Assembly: GCA_910586555.1 (NCBI GenBank)
Contig: CAJUJY010000051.1
Location: 1-26,226 of the forward strand
Origin: an uncultured Lachnospiraceae bacterium
Lineage (GTDB): Bacteria > Bacillota > Clostridia > Lachnospirales > Lachnospiraceae
DNA length: 26,226 nucleotides
Direction: 5' to 3'
Positions 1-6,219 of this stretch are shown in pieces. The notes under the pieces are model-generated. The model was not told the DNA's origin and searched no databases. It saw only the letters and a program-made list of their open reading frames with translations. The position numbers were made by a program, and so were the translations under genes. Each line of letters starts with the position of its first letter. The first letter of the stretch is position 1.

Positions 1-52
1 TCCATGCCTTCATTATATCTTATCTTTAACTTTTTGAAAATTGATTTCCGTG
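1..52. repeat. Left copy of 52-bp terminal inverted repeat
   Basis: Positions 1-52 are the exact reverse complement of 26175-26226; identity stops at base 53. Read outward (minus strand) the copy holds TTTTCA, a 17-base gap and TATAAT (positions 40 to 12), a plausible sigma-A promoter firing out of the window. No transposase lies inside the window, so this may be the border of a dispersed repeat shared by both flanks rather than the end of a transposon. Confidence 0.9.
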
Positions 53-70
53 GATATTTACCAGAGGATA

Positions 71-98
71 TTGACTATTATTAAAAAAGTGGTAATAT
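71..98 (+). promoter_or_regulatory. Putative sigma-A promoter of the 142-666 gene
   Basis: TTGACT (71-76) and TAATAT (93-98) are separated by 16 bases and lie about 45 bases before the start codon. The match is moderate and is inferred from sequence only. Confidence 0.4.
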
Positions 99-141
99 TA
101 TAAATAGCTGTAGTAAATATTCTAGTTAAGGGGGGACTGAT

Positions 142-666
142 ATGCAATTTAATAAAAAAACTGGCCAGTATAAAGTCCTGCTTGCTATATTAGCAGTTGT
201 CCTTGTTTTTATTTCTGTAATATCAGCATTAAAAAATGTATCAGGGAAAAGCAAATTATATTCTAATGGCTGTTACAGCCTGGAATTGCCAGAAAACTGC
301 ACTATAAAAGAAGACGGGGCTAATGTCTTTTTGGTATCTGGCAATAAAGAGATTGCTGGAATTACTGTAGATGAAAATTTCCAGTATGGTGGTAATATAG
401 AGAAAATTGTTGCTAACTGGATTGGCATGGATACAAGTATAGAATCTGAATCACCTTTTCTGACAGATAAAAATGATAAATTCCATAAAGTTGTTTTAAA
501 AACCAGGTTATCTGCTGCCCAGGAAATTAATGGCATAAAACCTGTAGATAAAGAAATACATTATTTTTATTTATCTGGTGAAAAACTTTTTGTTGATATT
601 ATGGTACATAATAATGAATATATTGATTTAATAGAAAATTTAATAAAGTCCTTTTCTGTTAATTAA
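142..666 (+). CDS. Small membrane-anchored protein of unknown function
   Basis: This 174-residue protein has a short basic N-terminus followed by one hydrophobic segment at about residues 12-30, then a polar domain of about 140 residues. That pattern fits a single-pass membrane protein or uncleaved signal anchor with an extracytoplasmic domain. I see no Cys lipobox, repeats or catalytic motif. The pattern YSLELPENC followed by alternating beta-like stretches is vaguely reminiscent of PsbP/Mog1-like small extracellular domains, but that is only an impression. The start at 142 is supported by a strong Shine-Dalgarno (AAGGGGGG, 128-135). No terminator separates it from the pnuC-like gene about 120 bases downstream, so the two may be cotranscribed. 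Function is unknown. Confidence 0.8.
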   Translation: MQFNKKTGQYKVLLAILAVVLVFISVISALKNVSGKSKLYSNGCYSLELPENCTIKEDGANVFLVSGNKEIAGITVDENFQYGGNIEKIVANWIGMDTSIESESPFLTDKNDKFHKVVLKTRLSAAQEINGIKPVDKEIHYFYLSGEKLFVDIMVHNNEYIDLIENLIKSFSVN

Positions 667-677
667 AAGATTAGACA

Positions 678-706
678 GCAGGACTATTAACTGCCACCGG
701 GTAGTA
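678..706 (+). promoter_or_regulatory. Possible H-type pseudoknot leader of pnuC (candidate riboswitch aptamer)
   Basis: GCAG (678-681) can pair with CTGC (691-694), while ACTAT (683-687) inside that loop can pair with GTAGT (701-705). These crossed pairings make a compact H-type pseudoknot directly upstream of a pnuC-like gene. The NAD+-II (pnuC motif) riboswitch class is known to sit upstream of pnuC and to be small and pseudoknotted. I cannot confirm that the conserved nucleotides match, and the stems are short, so this is only a candidate. Confidence 0.35.
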
Positions 707-712
707 AAATGC

Positions 713-773
713 TAAGGCATCTGTGCATATCGTTAGGTCTTTGAAGATATGCAGGGGTGCTTATTTTATTTTT
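713..773 (+). terminator. Terminator-like/attenuator hairpin in pnuC leader
   Basis: TGCATATC (724-731) pairs perfectly with GATATGCA (746-753). An outer stem, TAA-GCA (713-719 with one bulged G) against TGC-TTA (758-763), extends it. A T-rich run (764-773) follows and ends at the GGAGG ribosome binding site (774-778). It could act as an attenuator controlled by the pseudoknot just upstream. Confidence 0.5.
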
Positions 774-786
774 GGAGGTTTTATTG

Positions 787-1497
787 ATGAAGGAAAAGTT
801 AAAATCATTATATGGCTATTTTTCAAAAGGGGAAAAAGTACTATGGTTTATTTCGGTTTTGTTAATTTTAGCATCATTTTTAATATTTGACAGGGAAAAC
901 TACCTGGCACTTGCAGCCCCGCTTATAGGCGTGACATCATTAATTTTTAATGCAAAGGGCAATCCGGCAGGGCCTTTTCTTATGGTAGTATTCAGCCTTT
1001 TGTATGGAATTATTTCATATAGTTTTGCATACTATGGTGAAATGATAACATACCTTGGAATGACTGCACCAATGTCTGTATTTGCAATGGTTTCGTGGCT
1101 TAAAAACCCATATAGCCGGGATAAAGCCGAAGTCCGTGTTGCCAGAATGAAAAACAGTGAAATGGTATTTATGCTAATCCTTACAGTTTTTGTAACAGTG
1201 GTTTTTTATTATATATTATCAACTTTTAATACAGCAAACCTGCTGCCAAGTACAATATCTGTAAGTACAAGTTTTCTTGCTGCCTGTCTGACATATAAAC
1301 GCAGTGCCTGTTTTGCACTTGCTTATGCTGCAAATGATATTATACTGGTTATTTTATGGACGCTTGCTGCATTTTCTGATATATCATACCTGTCAGTTAT
1401 AACATGTTTTGCAGTATTTTTTGTAAATGACATGTATACATTTATTAACTGGACAAAAATACAAAAAAGGCAGAATATAAAAAATGTAAAACAATAG
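787..1497 (+). CDS. pnuC: PnuC-family transporter (nicotinamide riboside/NMN-type vitamin uptake)
   Basis: The protein has 236 residues and is almost entirely hydrophobic, with about seven membrane-spanning segments. The C-terminal signature VNDMYTFINWTKIQKRQ fits the conserved D-x-Y-G/T-F-x-N-W end of PnuC proteins, and a central region rich in Asn and Trp fits the substrate path. PnuC proteins are energy-independent facilitators for NAD precursors; related subtypes carry thiamine or riboflavin, and substrate cannot be decided from sequence by eye. I chose ATG 787 rather than the upstream ATG at 757 because GGAGG at 774-778 is correctly spaced for 787, and because the 757 start falls within the leader hairpin. 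The structured leader suggests control by ligand-sensing RNA. No TPP or FMN riboswitch core is visible. Confidence 0.8.
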   Translation: MKEKLKSLYGYFSKGEKVLWFISVLLILASFLIFDRENYLALAAPLIGVTSLIFNAKGNPAGPFLMVVFSLLYGIISYSFAYYGEMITYLGMTAPMSVFAMVSWLKNPYSRDKAEVRVARMKNSEMVFMLILTVFVTVVFYYILSTFNTANLLPSTISVSTSFLAACLTYKRSACFALAYAANDIILVILWTLAAFSDISYLSVITCFAVFFVNDMYTFINWTKIQKRQNIKNVKQ

Positions 1498-1540
1498 ATT
1501 GCAGGCTTCGCCAGCAAACTTATTGTTATGAATAAAAAAT

Positions 1541-1567
1541 TTAGCACTCATTTAAAAAGAGTGCTAA
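1541..1567 (+). promoter_or_regulatory. Perfect CIRCE operator (HrcA binding site)
   Basis: TTAGCACTC (1541-1549), a 9-base spacer and GAGTGCTAA (1559-1567) match the CIRCE consensus exactly. CIRCE is bound by the heat-shock repressor HrcA. It ends 7 bases before the -35 box of the htpG promoter. Confidence 0.97.
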
Positions 1568-1574
1568 AAACCCC

Positions 1575-1603
1575 TTGACTTTTTTTAACTGGCGTATTAT
1601 TAT
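1575..1603 (+). promoter_or_regulatory. htpG sigma-A promoter
   Basis: TTGACT (1575-1580) and TATTAT (1598-1603) are separated by 17 bases. The predicted start is near 1610, giving an untranslated leader of about 90 bases that contains the second CIRCE-like site. Confidence 0.75.
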
Positions 1604-1619
1604 AGCTTTTGTAAGTTTG

Positions 1620-1646
1620 TTAGCAGTCTGTACATTCGGTTGCTAA
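1620..1646 (+). promoter_or_regulatory. Second, degenerate CIRCE-like operator
   Basis: TTAGCAGTC, a 9-base spacer, then GGTTGCTAA keeps the 9-9-9 CIRCE geometry and 15 of 18 consensus arm bases. It lies just downstream of the predicted transcription start, the usual operator position. Confidence 0.6.
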
Positions 1647-1700
1647 TAAAGAGCGCGGATAATAATATTATAGTTTTAATAAAGAATAGGAGAGATGATT

Positions 1701-3794
1701 ATGCAGAACAAAAAAGGAAGTTTATCTATTGAATCAGAGAATATGTTCCCGATTATTAAGAAATGGCTTTATTCAGACCATGATATTTTTATAAGGGAAC
1801 TTATTTCAAATGGCTGTGATGCCATTACAAAGTTAAAGAAACTTGATATAATGGGTGAATATACACTTCCTGATGGTTTTAAGGCAGAAATACAGGTTGT
1901 TGTTGATACAGAAGGCAAGACAATTTCATTTACTGATACAGGGCTTGGAATGACTGCTGATGAAGTTGATGAATATATTAACCAGGTAGCATTTTCAGGT
2001 GCAACAGATTTCCTTGAAAAATATAAGGATAAAACTAATGAAGAACAGATTATAGGGCATTTCGGCCTTGGTTTTTATTCTGCATTTATGGTAGCTGACA
2101 GTGTATCTATTGACACATTGTCATGGAAAGAAGGTTCAGAGCCTGTACACTGGGAATCAGAAGGCGGCATTGATTTTGAAATGTCAGAAGGTGGTAAAGA
2201 AAGCGTTGGTACAACAATTACGCTTTATCTTTCAGAGGACAGCCTGGAATTTGCTAATGAATACAGGGTAAGGGAAGTCCTTTCAAAATATTGTTCATTT
2301 ATGCCTGTTGAAATATTCCTTTCAAAAGCAAATGCAGAACAGGAATATGAAACAATAGACAAAAAGGATTTACGTGAAGATGATGTATTAGTTGAAACTA
2401 TAATTGAAGAAGCTAAAACAGAGGAACGCGAAAATGAAAATGGTGAGAAGGAAGTAGTTGAAATTTCACCACGCAAAGAAAAGGCAAAGATTAATAAACG
2501 CCCTGTTTCAATAAGCACAACAACCCCGCTTTGGATGAAACATCCTAATGACTGTACAGATGATGAATACAAGGAATTTTACAGGACAGTATTTAATGAC
2601 TACAAAGAACCTTTATTCTGGATCCACTTAAATATGGACTATCCATTTAACTTAAAGGGCATACTGTATTTCCCAAAAGTAAATACAGAGTATGACAACC
2701 TTGAGGGTGTAATAAAGCTTTATAATAACCAGGTATTTATTGCAGATAATATTAAAGAAGTTATTCCAGAATTTTTAATGCTGCTTAAGGGTGTAATTGA
2801 CTGTCCTGACCTGCCTCTTAATGTATCAAGAAGTGCTTTGCAGAATGATGGTTTTGTAAGGAAGATTTCTGATTATATTACAAAGAAAGTTGCGGACAAA
2901 CTTTCTGGAATGTATAAAGTTGACAAGGAAAATTATGAGAAATACTGGGAAGATATCAGCCCGTTTATTAAATATGGCTGCCTTAAAGATGACAAGTTCC
3001 GTGAGAAGATGTCAGACTATATAATATTTAAAGATTTAAATAATAAATATATTACACTTCCTGAATATATTGATGCTTCAAAGGGCAGCGGTGGCACGGA
3101 TGGAAGCAGTGATGAAGTTGTTGTTGAAGACAGTGTGGAAAGCGCAGAAGCTGCGGACAGTGAAGACAAAGAAGAGAAAGAAGAAAAGCCTGCAACAGTT
3201 TACTATGTTACAGATTTACAGCAGCAGAGCCAGTATGTAAACCTGTTTAAAGAGCAAGGGTTAAATGCTGTAATTTTAAGCCATTCAATAGACCAGCCTT
3301 TTATATCACAATTAGAGCAGGGTGATTTAAAGGTTAAATTCCAGCGTATTGATGCAGGGCTTAATGAAACTATGACAGAAGAAGCTGATGAAGAAACATT
3401 AAAAGCACAGACAGAAACATTAAGTGAAATATTTAAAAAAGCACTTGGCAAGGAAAAGCTTGAAGTAAAAGTTGAAAAGCTTAAAAACGAAAATATTTCA
3501 TCAATGGTAACACTTCCAGAGGAAACAAGGCGTATGCAGGATATGATGAAAATGTACAGCATGGGTGGTGCAGGCATGGAAGATGATATGTTTGGTGGTG
3601 GTGAAACACTTGTGCTTAACTCATCTAACAAGCTTGTGCAATATATCCTTGACAATAAAGAAGGAGAACACACAGATTTATTCTGTAAACAGCTTTATGA
3701 CCTTGCAATAATAGCAAACAAGCCACTTAAAGCAGATGAAATGACAGAATTTATCGCAAGAAGCAACCAGATAATGATGATGCTTGCAGAATAA
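1701..3794 (+). CDS. htpG: Hsp90-family chaperone HtpG
   Basis: This 697-residue ATP-dependent cytosolic chaperone has the GHKL ATPase motifs in order: RELISNGCDAITKL with the catalytic Glu, DTGLGMT, and the GHFGLGFYS lid glycines. Middle and C-terminal domains follow, including LNVSRSALQND. It is about 70 residues longer than the usual bacterial HtpG. One charged Glu/Lys-rich stretch lies at about residues 233-258, and a Gly/Ser plus Asp/Glu-rich insertion at about 461-500 precedes the VYYVTD strand. I chose ATG 1701 because AGGAGAG (1688-1694) is spaced 6 bases from it; the in-frame ATG at 1695 touches the ribosome binding site. It is monocistronic, with two CIRCE sites upstream and a strong terminator downstream, which implies HrcA control. 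Confidence 0.97.
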   Translation: MQNKKGSLSIESENMFPIIKKWLYSDHDIFIRELISNGCDAITKLKKLDIMGEYTLPDGFKAEIQVVVDTEGKTISFTDTGLGMTADEVDEYINQVAFSGATDFLEKYKDKTNEEQIIGHFGLGFYSAFMVADSVSIDTLSWKEGSEPVHWESEGGIDFEMSEGGKESVGTTITLYLSEDSLEFANEYRVREVLSKYCSFMPVEIFLSKANAEQEYETIDKKDLREDDVLVETIIEEAKTEERENENGEKEVVEISPRKEKAKINKRPVSISTTTPLWMKHPNDCTDDEYKEFYRTVFNDYKEPLFWIHLNMDYPFNLKGILYFPKVNTEYDNLEGVIKLYNNQVFIADNIKEVIPEFLMLLKGVIDCPDLPLNVSRSALQNDGFVRKISDYITKKVADKLSGMYKVDKENYEKYWEDISPFIKYGCLKDDKFREKMSDYIIFKDLNNKYITLPEYIDASKGSGGTDGSSDEVVVEDSVESAEAADSEDKEEKEEKPATVYYVTDLQQQSQYVNLFKEQGLNAVILSHSIDQPFISQLEQGDLKVKFQRIDAGLNETMTEEADEETLKAQTETLSEIFKKALGKEKLEVKVEKLKNENISSMVTLPEETRRMQDMMKMYSMGGAGMEDDMFGGGETLVLNSSNKLVQYILDNKEGEHTDLFCKQLYDLAIIANKPLKADEMTEFIARSNQIMMMLAE

Positions 3795-3834
3795 TAAAAT
3801 ACCATAAACCAGGTTTAATATATATGCCGGCAGG

Positions 3835-3880
3835 AAAACCAGCCATTAAGGGATAAAACCCCTGATGGCTGGTTTATTTT
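3835..3880 (+). terminator. Intrinsic terminator after htpG
   Basis: AAACCAGCCAT pairs with ATGGCTGGTTT around an inner GGG/CCC stem, and is followed by TTTATTTT. Confidence 0.9.
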
Positions 3881-3913
3881 AATTAAGTTTATAGATTATT
3901 TATAAATAAAATA

Positions 3914-3942
3914 TTGACTAATAGTCATTTTTGTGTTATCTT
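3914..3942 (+). promoter_or_regulatory. Promoter of the MMPL-heptad protein-TetR operon
   Basis: TTGACT (3914-3919), 17 bases, TATCTT (3937-3942). The -35 box lies inside the first palindromic operator, so a bound repressor would block polymerase. Confidence 0.7.
3915..3927. promoter_or_regulatory. Palindromic operator 1 (probable TetR site)
   Basis: TGACT-AAT-AGTCA is a perfect 5-3-5 inverted repeat overlapping the -35 box. It matches operator 2 at 11 of 13 positions. Assignment to the TetR regulator at 8567-9163 is inferred from the shared operon. Confidence 0.65.
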
Positions 3943-3953
3943 ACTTAACAGGA

Positions 3954-3970
3954 AATGACCAACAGTCATT
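3954..3970. promoter_or_regulatory. Palindromic operator 2 (probable TetR site)
   Basis: The core TGACC-AAC-AGTCA (3956-3968) is embedded in a longer arm pair, AAATGAC and GTCATTT. It lies just after the predicted transcription start and 41 bases (about four helical turns) from operator 1. Confidence 0.65.
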
Positions 3971-3999
3971 TATAAATTCCAGGAAAGGTGGATAAAGGC

Positions 4000-6129
4000 A
4001 TGATTACTTTAGGCAAATGGATTACAAAACATAAGAACATTATATTATTAATTGCTGTAATCTTATTAGTACCATCAGCAATCGGATATGTAACTACACG
4101 TGTTAATTATGATGTGTTAAGTTACCTGCCGGCTACCCTTGAAACTGTAGAAGGGCAGGATATCCTTGTTGATGAATTTGGAATGGGTGCTTTCTCAATG
4201 GTTATAGCAGAAGGCATGACGATGAAAGAGGCAGCAGATTTAGAGAAACAGATTGAAGGCATTAACCATGTAACTGATGTTTTATGGTATGACGACTTTC
4301 TGGATATTTCAGTTCCAACAGAGATGATGCCAAAGAAGTTACAGGAAGCATTCTTCAATGGTGATGCAACAATGATGATTGCACTGTTTGATAATACAAC
4401 ATCTTCTGATGATACAATGGAGGCCATAACAGATATAAGGAATACTGTTGGTAAAAATGTATTTGCAAGCGGAATGTCAGGTGTTGTTACAGATATTAAA
4501 GACCTTGCCCTTAAGGAAATGCCAGTTTATGTAGTTATAGCTTCGCTTTTAAGCCTTTTAGTACTTTTTATAACTATGAACTCATTTTTAACACCTGTAA
4601 TATTCCTTTTAAATATAGGAATGGCAGTTGTTTATAATCTTGGCAGCAATATATTCCTTGGGGAGATTTCATATATTACACAGGCACTTGCAGCAGTTTT
4701 ACAGCTTGCGGTTACAATGGATTATTCCATATTCCTGCTTGAAAGCTACGAAGCCAATAAAAAAAGGTATCCAGGCGACAATAAAAGGGCTATGGCACAT
4801 GCAATAAGCAATACATTTATATCAGTATCAAGCAGTTCCATAACCACTATTGCAGGATTTTTAGCACTCTGCTTTATGACATTCAAGCTTGGGACTAATA
4901 TAGGAATAGTAATGTCAAAAGGTGTTGTAATTGGTGTTGTAGCTTGTGTAACAGTGCTTCCGGCCATGATACTTACATTTGATAAAGCTATTGAAAAGAC
5001 AACACATAAAGAGTTAATCCCGTCACTGGATAAACTTTCACATGGGATTATAAAAGGAAGATGGGCAGCAATTATATTATTCCTTATAATACTTGTACCA
5101 GCAATGCATGGCAATAGTAATTATGAGATTTATTATAATATTGACAAATCACTTCCAAAAGATATACCAAGTGCTGAGGCAAATGACAGGCTTAAAGAAG
5201 AATTTGATATGAGCAATGTCCATATGGTACTTTTAAAAGATGGTCTTACAGCCAAGGAAAAGAACCAGATGGTTAAGGAAATAGAAGAGGTAGATGGTGT
5301 CAAATGGGTTATAGGGCTTAATTCATTTATTGGCTCTAATTTCCCTGAAACAATGATACCAGATGATATTAAAGAAATACTTAAGACAGGTAATTATGAA
5401 TTACAATTTGTATGTTCTGATTATGCTTCTGCAACTGATGAAGTAAATGCACAGATTGCAAGCATGCAGAAAATAGTAAAAGGATACCAGAAGGACGCAA
5501 TGGTAATAGGTGAAGCACCTCTTATGAAAGATTTGTCAGATGTTACAGATATTGACTTAAAGAATGTAAATTATATTTCAATAGCAGCAATTTTTCTTAT
5601 AATAATGTTTACATTTAAATCAATATCAATACCTGTAATACTTGTAGCAGTAATTGAATTTGCAATAGCCTGCAATATGGCAGTCCCATTCTATGCAGAT
5701 ACGCCGCTTCCGTTTGTGGCAAGCATAGTTATAGGCACAATACAGCTTGGGGCAACAGTTGACTATGCAATACTTATGACAAACAGGTACCATAAAGAGC
5801 GTACAGTAAATGCATGCAGTAAAAGGGAAGCTATAGAAATAGCACATAAAACTTCAATAAAATCAATACTTACAAGTGGCTTCTGCTTCTTCGCTGCAAC
5901 ATTTGGTGTTTCAGCATATTCAGAAATTGACATGATAAGTTCAATATGTACACTGCTTTCAAGAGGTGCAGTAATAAGCATGGTGGTTGTTATAGTTATA
6001 CTTCCGGCAATGCTCTGGATATTTGACGGGGTAATAGCAAGGACATCACTTGATATGGTAAAGGCAAAAGTTCCGCACAGGAAAGATAATGAAATTCCTG
6101 TAGTAAATGGAAAATCAGTGTCAAGTTAA
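4000..6129 (+). CDS. MMPL/RND-superfamily membrane transporter
   Basis: A 709-residue polytopic protein with the duplicated RND layout: one N-terminal membrane segment (about residues 14-32), an extracytoplasmic loop, and a block of five to six membrane segments, all repeated in the second half. Each half carries the conserved proton-relay type motif in its fourth segment, VTMDYSIFLLESYE and GATVDYAILMTNRY, with the GxxxDY-like core typical of MmpL/YdfJ proteins. It probably exports a lipid, peptide or hydrophobic toxic compound; the substrate is unknown. ATG 4000 is preferred because AGGAAAGGTGG (3981-3991) is well spaced; the in-frame GTG at 3988 overlaps that site. It is the first gene of a three-gene operon ending in a TetR regulator, behind the two palindromic operators. 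Confidence 0.9.
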   Translation: MITLGKWITKHKNIILLIAVILLVPSAIGYVTTRVNYDVLSYLPATLETVEGQDILVDEFGMGAFSMVIAEGMTMKEAADLEKQIEGINHVTDVLWYDDFLDISVPTEMMPKKLQEAFFNGDATMMIALFDNTTSSDDTMEAITDIRNTVGKNVFASGMSGVVTDIKDLALKEMPVYVVIASLLSLLVLFITMNSFLTPVIFLLNIGMAVVYNLGSNIFLGEISYITQALAAVLQLAVTMDYSIFLLESYEANKKRYPGDNKRAMAHAISNTFISVSSSSITTIAGFLALCFMTFKLGTNIGIVMSKGVVIGVVACVTVLPAMILTFDKAIEKTTHKELIPSLDKLSHGIIKGRWAAIILFLIILVPAMHGNSNYEIYYNIDKSLPKDIPSAEANDRLKEEFDMSNVHMVLLKDGLTAKEKNQMVKEIEEVDGVKWVIGLNSFIGSNFPETMIPDDIKEILKTGNYELQFVCSDYASATDEVNAQIASMQKIVKGYQKDAMVIGEAPLMKDLSDVTDIDLKNVNYISIAAIFLIIMFTFKSISIPVILVAVIEFAIACNMAVPFYADTPLPFVASIVIGTIQLGATVDYAILMTNRYHKERTVNACSKREAIEIAHKTSIKSILTSGFCFFAATFGVSAYSEIDMISSICTLLSRGAVISMVVVIVILPAMLWIFDGVIARTSLDMVKAKVPHRKDNEIPVVNGKSVSS

Positions 6130-6219
6130 AAGCATTATATAAAGTTAAGTGAATAAAGTGCAAAATAAGGCAAATAATGGAAATAATTAAAATAAACAGA
6201 GAAAGGCATGTGGATTATT

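Noticed and set aside
667..786. TPP or FMN riboswitch upstream of pnuC
   Set aside because: None of the conserved core sequences of these classes is visible; only a generic pseudoknot and hairpin can be supported.
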